DNA of 16,704 nt from an uncultured Bryobacteraceae bacterium (GTDB lineage: Bacteria; Acidobacteriota; Terriglobia; Bryobacterales; Bryobacteraceae), in contig CAKZVG010000116.1 of NCBI GenBank assembly GCA_937921835.1, positions 1 to 16,704 of the forward strand, given 5' to 3'. Positions within the stretch are counted from its first letter, which is position 1. Each line of letters begins with the position of its first letter. The position numbers were made by a program, and so were the translations under genes. Below, one piece after another: positions 7,641 to 14,567 of this stretch. Below the pieces are notes generated by a model. That model was not told where the DNA came from. It made no database searches and worked only from the letters and a program-made list of their open reading frames with translations.

Positions 7641-8336
7641 ATGCGGAACGGCCGCCAGTTCCTCATCTTCGACGCCGACGACACGCTGTGGGAAAACAAT
7701 ATCTATTTCGAGCGCGCTTTCGAGGATTTCGTGGAATTCCTTGCGCATTCGACATTGAGCGCCGCCGCGGTGCGCGCCGTGCTCGACGAGATCGAGCTGG
7801 CGAACGCCCGCTCGCAGGGCTACGGTTCGCTCAGTTTCGGGCGCAACCTGCGCGAGTGCTACCGCCGGCTGGCCGAGCGCGAGATTCTGGATGGGGACCT
7901 GGATCGCGTGATGTCGTTCGCCACGCGAATTCTCGAAGCGCCGCTGGTGCTGATCGAGGGCGTGCGCGAAACGCTCGATGAACTGGTGCTGCGCCACGAT
8001 CTGACGCTGTTCACCAAGGGACAGCCCGAGGAACAGACGTTCAAGATCAACCGCTCGGGGCTGGGCGTCTACTTCGGCCATACCGCCGTGGTGGCGGAGA
8101 AGAACGCCGATGCCTACCGGCGGCTGGTTGAAGAACGCGGGCTTGATCCGGCGCGCACCTGGATGATCGGCAATTCGCCGAAATCCGACATCAACCCGGC
8201 GCTCGAAGCGGGTCTCAACGCGGTCTATATCCCGCACGCCCACACCTGGGTGCTCGAAAAAACCGGACTGCGGCCCGCCGGACCGGGCCGGCTGCTGGTG
8301 CTCGAACGCTTCGCGGATCTCAGCGAGGTTTTTTGA
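7641..8336 (+). CDS. HAD-superfamily phosphatase
   Basis: This is a 231-residue Mg2+-dependent phosphohydrolase. All four HAD motifs are present: motif I DADDTLW with Asp11 (nucleophile) and Asp13; motif II FTKG with Thr125; motif III Lys154 in AEKNADAY; and motif IV GNSPKSD (177-183) with Asp183. The segment between motifs I and II is helical, as expected for a C1 cap. It resembles the phosphoglycolate phosphatase/YjjG-like group, but the substrate cannot be assigned. It lies 3 bp after the LON-domain gene. A decayed partial copy lies at 10077-10351. Confidence 0.9.
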   Translation: MRNGRQFLIFDADDTLWENNIYFERAFEDFVEFLAHSTLSAAAVRAVLDEIELANARSQGYGSLSFGRNLRECYRRLAEREILDGDLDRVMSFATRILEAPLVLIEGVRETLDELVLRHDLTLFTKGQPEEQTFKINRSGLGVYFGHTAVVAEKNADAYRRLVEERGLDPARTWMIGNSPKSDINPALEAGLNAVYIPHAHTWVLEKTGLRPAGPGRLLVLERFADLSEVF

Positions 8337-8340
8337 GCGG

Positions 8341-8363
8341 CCCGGCGCCGCGCGGCCGCCGGG
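8341..8363. terminator. GC-rich hairpin between convergent HAD and propeller genes
   Basis: CCCGGCG (8341-8347) pairs with CGCCGGG (8357-8363) around a 9-nt loop in the 52-bp convergent gap. It has no T tract, so it is a candidate bidirectional terminator only. Confidence 0.4.
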
Positions 8364-8388
8364 ACACAATTCGCACCGGCGGGCTGGG

Positions 8389-9324
8389 TCACTCGGCCCG
8401 GAAGAGCATGAAGCGGCGGTCTCCCAGCGCCAACAGGCGGTCTCCGGCGGCGCCCAGCAAGCTGGAAATCCGCTCGGACGTCATGGGCGCCGCGAACTCC
8501 ACCGGCGCCAGTTCGCCGGTGGCCTGGTCCAGCCGGAACACGCGCGGCCCTTTCCGCCCCGTGATCTGCCCGCTGATGTAGACCTGCCCGCCGAGCGTGG
8601 CGGCGGTCAGCCTTTCGAAGTCCGCAGCGGGCGGCGCGATCTTAATTCGCTTCAGAACCCGCCCGTCCAGGGAAAGCTCGATCCAGTCGTTCGTCCTGGG
8701 GAACAGGACGCTCATCTGTCCTTCGCCCGGCACGAACCAGCAGTTCTTGCACGGATCGAGCCGTGGCGGCGCCCCGAATTGCGTCTTCGGCAGCAGCGAT
8801 TGAATCACGCGGCCCTGTGAATCGTAGCGCCGGATCACGTCATGCTCGGGCGCCGTGCGGGACGCCTCGTCGCGGACGCGCCCGGCGGTCCAGAGGCTTC
8901 CGTCCGGCGCGAAGGCGAGCGAGAAGACGGCATACGGGGACGTCTTCACCACGCGCACCAGATGGCCGGCCTTGCCGACCCAGACGATCACCGAACTCCA
9001 TTGCTCCCCGGCGCCCACCGCGGAAGCCGCGACGGCGATGCCGCCGTCCGGTCCCGCCGCCGCCTGCGCGATTTGGAACCGCTTCACCCCTGGCAGCGCC
9101 AGAGTGGCCTCAGTGAGAGTGCGGCCGGCCATGTCCGTGGTCCACACCATGGAAGTGTGGAAATCATCGCTGGCAATCAGCCCGCCGCCAAATTGCGGGA
9201 TCCCCGGCCCCAGCCTTTCGGCGAAAAACTCCCGCTCGATATGCAGTACTGGCGTCCGTTCGGCGGCCTGCGCCAACACCACACAATTTGCCGCCGCCAG
9301 CAGGTATGCGCATAACCGGTTCAT
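8389..9324 (-). CDS. Exported propeller-like protein of unknown function
   Basis: The product is 311 residues. It starts with a Sec signal peptide (about 1-21, hydrophobic LCAYLLAAANCVVLAQA, likely cut near AQA-AE). The mature part has alternating short beta-like stretches and repeats of the kind AFAPDGSLWTAG, typical of six- or seven-bladed beta-propellers (NHL/SMP-30-like), but I cannot place it in one family. A CKNC pair sits near residue 194. Purine-rich sequence AGGAAGGAGAGGAAG precedes the ATG at 9324. It lies downstream of the small Cys-rich exported protein gene on the same strand; the gap is 38 bp if the upstream frame is read through its TAG, 182 bp if not. A shared operon and a physical partnership at the cell surface are plausible. 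Possible roles are ligand binding or subunit of a periplasmic complex. Confidence 0.75.
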   Translation of the reverse strand: MNRLCAYLLAAANCVVLAQAAERTPVLHIEREFFAERLGPGIPQFGGGLIASDDFHTSMVWTTDMAGRTLTEATLALPGVKRFQIAQAAAGPDGGIAVAASAVGAGEQWSSVIVWVGKAGHLVRVVKTSPYAVFSLAFAPDGSLWTAGRVRDEASRTAPEHDVIRRYDSQGRVIQSLLPKTQFGAPPRLDPCKNCWFVPGEGQMSVLFPRTNDWIELSLDGRVLKRIKIAPPAADFERLTAATLGGQVYISGQITGRKGPRVFRLDQATGELAPVEFAAPMTSERISSLLGAAGDRLLALGDRRFMLFRAE

Positions 9325-9362
9325 GGCCGTTACTTCCTCTCCTTCCTACTCTCTGACGCCCC

Positions 9363-9509
9363 TTATCCTCCCACCGTGCAGCTTTGCTCAACGCAGGAGT
9401 CGCACGGATGACAAGTGGTGTGTCCGTTGTACCTCCAGCCATCGTATGCCCAAGCTGTGTTTGGATCACTGTAATGCCACTTGTAATACTCGGCGCCGCA
9501 CCCCGGCTA
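9363..9509 (-). pseudogene. In-frame extension of the Cys-rich gene beyond a TAG
   Basis: Immediately after the TAG (9507-9509) of the small exported protein, the same frame stays open for 47 codons to a TAA at 9363-9365. The encoded stretch begins PGCGAEYYKWHYSDPNTAW and ends CHPCDSCVEQSCTVGG. It is rich in Cys, Trp and Tyr, like the end of the upstream protein. It also removes most of the gap to the propeller gene (38 bp left). I read this as the original C-terminus, cut off by a nonsense mutation, read through at some level, or wrongly stopped by a base error. There is no start codon with a ribosome site of its own. Confidence 0.5.
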
Positions 9510-9875
9510 GGAATCGCTACACCATAAGTATCGAAAGGTCATGTATGCTCCTGCACAATCGCCGGCCTGGCATGAACTGGCGTGCGCCACTTCAGTGAAA
9601 GGCTGGGGCAATGCCTGCCATAGGGTTTTGGATTCGCCGGCCGGGCAGTTCCTTTTGGGCTTGCGAGGGGGCTTCGCCTCGATCCGAATACTAGCGGGGC
9701 CGAAGACCGAGGCCGCGGCCTTTCCCTGCTCATCCACGATCGTCGTGGAGGTCTTTACCGGGAGGTCGGCGGTTAAGTCACGGCTGCCGATGAGCGCCGC
9801 GGTCCCGACCAATAGCGCCGCGAATCCCAAGCCGATTATCGCGCTGAGTGAAGAACGAAGTGGCTTTCTGTTCAT
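9507..9875 (-). CDS. Small exported or membrane-anchored Cys-rich protein, possibly truncated
   Basis: The 122-residue product starts with a positive N-terminus (NRKPLR) and a hydrophobic stretch at about 9-30, a signal peptide or membrane anchor. The mature part has a basic Pro/Lys patch (PPRKPKR, 69-75), then Cys77, Cys102, Cys107 and Cys119. I recognise no family. The gene ends at TAG 9507-9509, but the frame continues with five more Cys (126, 155, 158, 161, 166), giving 169 sense residues in all. The promoter directly upstream is strong and leaderless, so the gene is probably expressed. An overlapping plus-strand frame (9541-9888) lacks such signals. GC is lower than in neighbouring genes, which suggests acquisition or weak constraint. 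With the propeller protein it could form a secreted two-component unit. Confidence 0.6.
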   Translation of the reverse strand: MNRKPLRSSLSAIIGLGFAALLVGTAALIGSRDLTADLPVKTSTTIVDEQGKAAASVFGPASIRIEAKPPRKPKRNCPAGESKTLWQALPQPFTEVAHASSCQAGDCAGAYMTFRYLWCSDS

Positions 9876-10076
9876 GATTAAACTATAAACAGGAATACCA
9901 TAACCATCAATCTAAACCATTGTAAAAGTTCTATGTAATAGCGCTGACATCGCGGTCTCTGAACATATCATCAGACGCGGCAAATTCGCCGCATGTGGCG
10001 CAGGGGTTCTCCTGACAACTGCGGAAAGTCGATCAATTAGCCGCTTGAGACATCCATGACAGACTCGGCATTATCC
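9876..10076. other. AT-rich intergenic stretch, no gene seen
   Basis: About 200 bp separate the Cys-rich gene start from the HAD remnant. The first 80 bp are the most AT-rich part of the window and contain the minus-strand promoter. A small inverted repeat GCGGC-AAATTC-GCCGC lies at 9977-9992. I see no coding frame with family resemblance, no tRNA, no insertion-sequence ends and no clear att site. Confidence 0.6.
9882..9910 (-). promoter_or_regulatory. Promoter of the Cys-rich protein gene, leaderless
   Basis: On the minus strand TTGATG (9910-9905), a 17-bp spacer and TATAGT (9887-9882) form a near-consensus promoter. The -10 ends 7 nt before the A of the ATG at 9875, leaving only TTAATC between, so no ribosome binding site is possible and the mRNA should start at the ATG. 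Confidence 0.65.
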
Positions 10077-10351
10077 TGCTTGACGAAGCGGTGCTGGCTG
10101 GATTCCGGCCTGACCCCGTTCACGAAGGGGCAGCCCGAGGAACAGAAGTTCAAGATCGGCCGTTCGGGGCTCGACGGCTACTTCGGCCACACCGCCGTGG
10201 CCTTTCAGAGGAACCCCGGCGCCTGCCGGCGGCTGGTGGATGACGGCGGGCTCGATCCGGCGATCAGGGCGGGCCTTAAGGCGGTGCTCATCCCGCACGC
10301 GCACACCGGGGTGCTCGAAAACCCGCTCTGCGCCCCGCCGGACCGGGCCGG
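10077..10351 (+). pseudogene. Decayed partial copy of the HAD phosphatase gene
   Basis: The translation FTKGQPEEQKFKIGRSGL and GYFGHTAV repeats residues about 124-150 of the intact HAD protein at 7641-8336. A hand alignment of 10110-10262 with 8001-8153 gives about 124 of 153 identical bases (81%). Matching starts near LDE-VL (10079) in another reading frame, implying a net 4-nt insertion, and motif I is absent. Exactly 16 codons holding motif IV (GNSPKSD) are missing after LDPA. One base is missing near 10318-10321, after which the intact LRPAGPGR sequence appears in the next frame. The match ends at about 10351. The long open frame running on from here is antisense to the ATP-grasp gene and is not real. 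It cannot encode an active enzyme. Confidence 0.88.
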
Positions 10352-10366
10352 TACGTGCGCGCTCCT

Positions 10367-10390
10367 TCCCGCCCGTCCTCCAGGGCGGGA
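10367..10390 (-). terminator. Hairpin after the ATP-grasp gene
   Basis: TCCCGCCC (10367-10374) and GGGCGGGA (10383-10390) form a perfect 8-bp stem with an 8-nt loop, beginning one base beyond the ATP-grasp stop (10392-10394). Position and strength fit a transcription end; no T tract is present. Confidence 0.5.
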
Positions 10391-10391
10391 T

Positions 10392-11681
10392 TCAGTAGTT
10401 GAAGCTCTTGGCGATCACCGGGAGCGCGGCGGCGATTTCGAAGCGCAGGCGCGCGTGGGCCTCGCGCAGGGCTTGCTCCACGGCGGCGGGCGTGGCGGCG
10501 CGGGCGAAGATGAATCCCAGGTAGCTGTTGCCTTCGGGCAGCGGAACCAGCCGCTGGCCTTCCTTGGCGGTGATGATCAGCTCGTCAACGCCCGGCGCCG
10601 CGCGCGCCTCGTCCACGCCGCTCACCGAAACATAAACGCCGTCTTTTGGAATGGGGATCATCATTACCCCGGAGGCCGGGTCGGCGGGGCAGGCGCTAGA
10701 GACGTCCTCTCCCACGGCGTGGCGCAGCACCAACTCCTCCAGCGGCACGGGCGCGGCGGCGCCGGGCAGGCGGAAGCGCAGCGCCTTGGCGCACAGGCCG
10801 CCGATCGGACGCGCGGCGGCCTCCAGAATCCACACCCCGCCTTCGTTCGCGCGCATTTCGGCGTGCACCGGACCATGGCGCAGCCCGAGCGCGGTGACCG
10901 CCTGCTGGGCGGCGCGGCGCAGCGAATCCTGAAGCGGGATTGGCTCGCGCGAGGGCGTGGTGTAGACCGTCTCCTCGAAGTAAGGCCCGGCGAGCGGATC
11001 GGGCTTGTCGAAGATGGCGAGCGTCTGGAGTCTGCCCCTCGTGAGGAGTCCCTCAATGGCGAACTCGCGCCCTTCGATGTAGCTCTCCACTTGCAGATAG
11101 CGGTCCTGGAGGCGGCGGCGCTTGCGCAATTCGGGCGCGTCCAGAATTGCCCGGATGCGCTCGAAAGCGGCCGTGAATTGCTCCGGCGTATCGGCGCGGA
11201 TGACGCCGCGGCTGGCCGAAAGCCCCAGGGGCTTGAGCACGCACGGGTACGGCACCGCATGCGCCTCCCGCCGCGGGTGGCCGTCGAGCGGCACGCGCCG
11301 GTACCAGGGCACCGGCAGGCCCGCGTCCTGAAAGCGTTGCCGGGCGAGATACTTGTTGCCCGCCGCCTCGGCCGCGTCCGGCGGATTGCCGGGCAGTTTG
11401 AGCCGGGCAGCCGCCACCGCCGCCAGCCAGGCGGGCCGGTCGCCCAGCCCCAGCACCGCCTCGAAGGGCGCCGTGCGCGCCTCGCGCAGTAACTCGCCGA
11501 GCGAGGCCGGATTCTCGAAGCGGACCGCGCGTGAGTGGTCCCGCCACGGGTCGTCCATGTGGCGGCAGCGGTCCGTGCCCAGCACCGCTTCCAGACCCAG
11601 GCGGGCGGCCGCTTCCGCGAACATGCGCGTCTGGTAGCCGGTGGTGGCGGCGAGAATCAGAACCCGCTTGGCGCCCGCCAT
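10392..11681 (-). CDS. ATP-grasp ligase, L-amino-acid-ligase-like
   Basis: This is a 429-residue cytoplasmic ATP-dependent carboxylate-amine (or thiol) ligase. The N-terminal pre-grasp domain begins KRVLILAATTGYQTRMF. The ATP-grasp core shows KYLARQRFQDAGLPVP (110-125), PCVLKPLGLSASRGV with Lys150, VESYIEGREFAIEGL (198-212), and the Mg-binding HAEMR (Glu275) and ILEAAARPIGG (Glu287, Arg291). The C-terminal region (about 335-429) resembles the LAL C-terminal subdomain of dipeptide-forming L-amino acid ligases. Carbamoyl-phosphate-synthase-like or biotin-carboxylase-like sequences share the fold, but the short length fits the ligase group better. The substrate is unknown. It starts 6 bp after the cation transporter stop, so the two form an operon. 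No Shine-Dalgarno is seen. Confidence 0.82.
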   Translation of the reverse strand: MAGAKRVLILAATTGYQTRMFAEAAARLGLEAVLGTDRCRHMDDPWRDHSRAVRFENPASLGELLREARTAPFEAVLGLGDRPAWLAAVAAARLKLPGNPPDAAEAAGNKYLARQRFQDAGLPVPWYRRVPLDGHPRREAHAVPYPCVLKPLGLSASRGVIRADTPEQFTAAFERIRAILDAPELRKRRRLQDRYLQVESYIEGREFAIEGLLTRGRLQTLAIFDKPDPLAGPYFEETVYTTPSREPIPLQDSLRRAAQQAVTALGLRHGPVHAEMRANEGGVWILEAAARPIGGLCAKALRFRLPGAAAPVPLEELVLRHAVGEDVSSACPADPASGVMMIPIPKDGVYVSVSGVDEARAAPGVDELIITAKEGQRLVPLPEGNSYLGFIFARAATPAAVEQALREAHARLRFEIAAALPVIAKSFNY

Positions 11682-11687
11682 AACGGC

Positions 11688-12347
11688 TCAGTGACAGGCC
11701 TCGCAGGCACAGGTTTTGCCCCGTACCGCTTCCACGCCTTCGCGGGCGATGATCGGCGTCATGATCAGTCCGGCCACGGGATCGGCCCACCACCAGCCGA
11801 GCAGTGCGTTCAGCAGCAGGCCGCCCAGCAGAATGGCCGACAGGTACATGCAGAACTCGGTCTGCTTGGCGTCGGCGCGCATGGCGCCGCTGTTCAGGCT
11901 GCGGGCGACGCGCCGCTTGGCGCGCGCCAGCAGCGGCATGACGATCACCGATGCCGCTGCCAGCAGGATCCCCACCAGGCTTGGTGAAGGCGCTCTCCTT
12001 TCCACCAGCAGTTCCGCCGATTCGTACGCCACATAGCCCGCCAGCGCCAGGAAGCAAACGCCCACCACGCCGAGCGAAAGCCGCTCGACGCGTTCCCTTC
12101 TCACGGAGTCCCACTCGTGGTTGAGGCGCCACAGGAGCGCCCCCGCCGAAGTCACCTCGATCACGCTGTCCAGCCCGAAGCCGACCAACGCGACGCTTCC
12201 GGCGGCGGCGCCCGCGGCGATCGCGATCACCGCCTCCAGGCTGTTCCAGGCGATGGTGAAGTATTCGAGCCGCCGTCCCCTGCGCACCGCGCCTCCGCGC
12301 TCGGCGGCTGCTCCGGGCTGCGGCGTCATCAGTGATCTGGTCAACAT
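11688..12347 (-). CDS. Short CDF-like cation transporter with Cys/His tail
   Basis: This 219-residue inner-membrane protein has about six hydrophobic segments (roughly 30-50, 53-73, 92-110, 123-141, 167-185, 187-203). Charged motifs GFGLDSVIEV (57-66, Asp60) and RADAKQTEF (157-165, Asp159) sit where cation diffusion facilitators bind Zn or a related metal. GWWWADPVAGL (184-194) is typical of this short subfamily. It lacks the CDF C-terminal cytoplasmic domain and instead ends in KTCACEACH (Cys213, Cys215, Cys218, His219), a likely metal-binding tail. It probably exports a divalent metal. It is the first gene of an operon with the ATP-grasp ligase and diverges from the SLH gene. ATG at 12347 was used; ATG at 12329 (Met7) is an alternative. 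Confidence 0.85.
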   Translation of the reverse strand: MLTRSLMTPQPGAAAERGGAVRRGRRLEYFTIAWNSLEAVIAIAAGAAAGSVALVGFGLDSVIEVTSAGALLWRLNHEWDSVRRERVERLSLGVVGVCFLALAGYVAYESAELLVERRAPSPSLVGILLAAASVIVMPLLARAKRRVARSLNSGAMRADAKQTEFCMYLSAILLGGLLLNALLGWWWADPVAGLIMTPIIAREGVEAVRGKTCACEACH

Positions 12348-12417
12348 CCCCAGCTTAACGGATGCAGCCGGCCCGGCGGCGATTCAGCGATGGCGCCGCG
12401 CTGCGGCGGCGGTGCGC

Positions 12418-12423
12418 TAGAAT
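12418..12423 (+). promoter_or_regulatory. -10 box of the SLH protein gene
   Basis: TAGAAT matches the -10 consensus at five of six bases. It ends 8 nt before an in-frame GTG (12431) and 11 nt before the ATG (12434), so the transcript is leaderless or nearly so. No good -35 is visible at the usual spacing. It is the only such motif in the 86-bp divergent gap. Confidence 0.45.
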
Positions 12424-12433
12424 CCGGGAAGTG

Positions 12434-14554
12434 ATGCTTTTTCGCAGTCTGCTCGCGCTCCTGCTGTTGGCCGCCTCGGCGGCGGCGCAATCCCGGGCGG
12501 TGGGATTCTCCTCTCACTGGGCCCACTTCGACCCGCTGAAGGCCCCGCGCAGGCCCGTCGGACCGTCCTATGAAGGCTTGGTCCCCTTCCGCACCTCGAT
12601 CCCGCTCGACGAATACATGAAACGGAAGTCCTCGATTCCGTTTCAGCCCCTGCCGGGTGGTCCCACCCTTCAAACCCGCGATTTCACAGGCCGCCGCACG
12701 CCGGATCCGGCGCCCCGGCTCCCGCTGCTACTGGCGCCCACCTCCAGCTTCGAAGGCGTGCAGCAGACCAACCTGGTGCCGCCCGATCCCGATATCGCGG
12801 TGGGACCCGAAGAGATCCTGATGTCGGTGCACTCGGCCGTGGCGCGCTTCACCAAGGACGGCTCGCAAACCAACTTCACCACCTATCAGGAGTGGTTCAG
12901 CGCCTTGCTGCCCGTGGTCTGTCCCTACGGAACGCAGTACTGCCTCTTCTACGATCCCAGCATCCGCTACGATCCGCTGCACGGCCGCTTCCTCATTGTT
13001 TGCCAGTCCAACGACTTCATCGGCGGCAGAACCTTCTTCATGATCTCGGTGTCCAATGGCCCCACTTACGCCGGGGGATGGCGCAACTGGGCGCTGCCGG
13101 GCGAGCCCAACGGCACCACGCCCACCAACCTGGTGCTCGATTTTCCGCAGTTCGGCTACGACAACGAGGCCGTCTACCTCTCCGGCAACATGTTCGACCT
13201 GTTCAACATCCTGAAGTACGCCAAGCTCCGCATCCTGAAGAAGTCCGAACTCTATAACCCCGCCACGCAGACCCTGACTTACCAGGACTTCTGGGACCTG
13301 AAGAACGCCGACGGCACCACGGCGACTTCGCTGCGCCCGGTCTGCGTGCGCGGCCGCGCGGGAGCCCCCGGCGCGCCGGGCATCATGCTCAACGCCTCGG
13401 ACACCGCCAATGCCGACTACCTCACGCTGTGGCGGATTCTGAATCCCACCAGCGCCGCTCCCACGCTCGAACGGACCACGCTGCCGGGGCTCTGGCGGTA
13501 CACCTACCCGCAGTTCGCCCCGCAACTCAATTCGCCCGCCCGGATCGATCCCGGAGACACGCGGATCCAGAAGGCGATCCTGCGGAACGGCGTCGTGTTC
13601 ACGGCGCGCGGCACCGGTTACGCCGAGGATCCCACCACCGTCACCTACGACCGCATCGATCTGGCCTCCAACACGGTCACCCTGCAAACCCGCATCTCGA
13701 ACGGGCACTTTTTCTTCCCCGCTTTTGATGTCCCCGCCAGCAACGGACCCGGCAACGCCGTGCCCGCGCCGCTCATCGCCGGCACCACCACCGGCGAGAA
13801 CGGGCAGTTGGCGTATCCCGGCATCCGCTTCGTCAAGGCCGGCGAGGACATTTACGCGCGCACCTCGCGCTGGGGCGATTTCTTCGGGGGGTCCGTGGAC
13901 CCCGTGAACGGAGGACTCTGGGTGAGCGGAGAGTACGCCAAGACCCGGGCCGATTCCGCGGGCCGCTGGGGCACCTGGATCGCCCTGTTTCCCTGGGACA
14001 CCGCCCAGGCCTTCGCCGACGTGCCGCCGTCCAGTCCGTTCTTTCACTTCGTCAACGTGATGAAGCTGTGGAGCATCACCGCGGGCTGCTCGGCCAGCGA
14101 GTATTGTCCCGCCGCGCCCGTCACCCGCGGCCAAATGGCGGTGTTTCTCATCCGCGCCATCTTTGGCGAGGGCTTCAGCTACCCCCAGGCGCCGTACTTC
14201 AGCGACGTGCCAGCCACGCATCCGTTTTTCGCCGACGTTCAGAAGTTGCGGGAGCAGGGCATCACGGCCGGTTGCTCGGCGACCGAATACTGCGTGGACC
14301 GGCCGATCACCCGCTGGGAGATGTCCGTCTTCGTGGTCCGCGGCAAGCTGAAGTCGCTGCACGGGGACGATTTCCAGTTCCCGCAGACCGCCTATTTCAC
14401 CGACGTGCCCGCCAGTGATCCGCGCTTCAAGTTCGTTCAGAAACTGCGCGAGCTTGGAATTACGGCCGGCTGCTCGGCGAGCGCCTATTGCCCGGCGGAT
14501 CCCGTCACGCGCGAGCAAATGGCGGTCTTCATCGTGCGCGCCTTTTTGAACTGA
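12434..14554 (+). CDS. Exported protein with three C-terminal SLH domains
   Basis: The 706-residue protein has a Sec signal peptide (LFRSLLALLLLAASAAAQ, cut near residue 19). The body (about 100-510) opens with VPPDPDIAVGPEEI, a pattern typical of propeller-like extracellular proteins, and continues as beta-rich sequence. The C-terminus carries three SLH repeats at about 527-576, 588-637 and 654-706, each with DVP, ITAGCSA and a final PVTR/PITR...MAVF motif. Each repeat contains a Cys pair (552/558, 614/620, 680/686) in GCSAxxYC, suggesting disulfides outside the cell. SLH domains normally anchor proteins to the cell wall or to peptidoglycan-linked polymers; a surface role is inferred. ATG 12434 is chosen because the signal peptide starts there; GTG 12431 is one codon earlier. 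It converges on the next gene with 13 bp between. Confidence 0.88.
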   Translation: MLFRSLLALLLLAASAAAQSRAVGFSSHWAHFDPLKAPRRPVGPSYEGLVPFRTSIPLDEYMKRKSSIPFQPLPGGPTLQTRDFTGRRTPDPAPRLPLLLAPTSSFEGVQQTNLVPPDPDIAVGPEEILMSVHSAVARFTKDGSQTNFTTYQEWFSALLPVVCPYGTQYCLFYDPSIRYDPLHGRFLIVCQSNDFIGGRTFFMISVSNGPTYAGGWRNWALPGEPNGTTPTNLVLDFPQFGYDNEAVYLSGNMFDLFNILKYAKLRILKKSELYNPATQTLTYQDFWDLKNADGTTATSLRPVCVRGRAGAPGAPGIMLNASDTANADYLTLWRILNPTSAAPTLERTTLPGLWRYTYPQFAPQLNSPARIDPGDTRIQKAILRNGVVFTARGTGYAEDPTTVTYDRIDLASNTVTLQTRISNGHFFFPAFDVPASNGPGNAVPAPLIAGTTTGENGQLAYPGIRFVKAGEDIYARTSRWGDFFGGSVDPVNGGLWVSGEYAKTRADSAGRWGTWIALFPWDTAQAFADVPPSSPFFHFVNVMKLWSITAGCSASEYCPAAPVTRGQMAVFLIRAIFGEGFSYPQAPYFSDVPATHPFFADVQKLREQGITAGCSATEYCVDRPITRWEMSVFVVRGKLKSLHGDDFQFPQTAYFTDVPASDPRFKFVQKLRELGITAGCSASAYCPADPVTREQMAVFIVRAFLN

Positions 14555-14567
14555 CGCCGCGGCGCGC

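Noticed and set aside
9507..9509. Pyrrolysine at the TAG
   Set aside because: Pyrrolysine use in bacteria is rare and needs pyl genes not seen here; a mutation, readthrough or base error is simpler.
9541..9888. Plus-strand frame of 115 codons opposite the Cys-rich gene
   Set aside because: It has no promoter or ribosome binding site and no signal peptide, whereas the minus strand has both a promoter and a signal sequence.
9876..10076. Insertion sequence or integration site
   Set aside because: No transposase remnant, terminal inverted repeats, target duplication or tRNA end was found; only low GC and a small inverted repeat.
10352..11492. Plus-strand frame continuing from the HAD remnant
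   Set aside because: Beyond about 10351 it is only antisense to the ATP-grasp gene and has no family-like sequence.
12728..14518. Long minus-strand open frame (596 codons)
   Set aside because: It is a shadow of the SLH protein gene, which has a signal peptide and three domain repeats.
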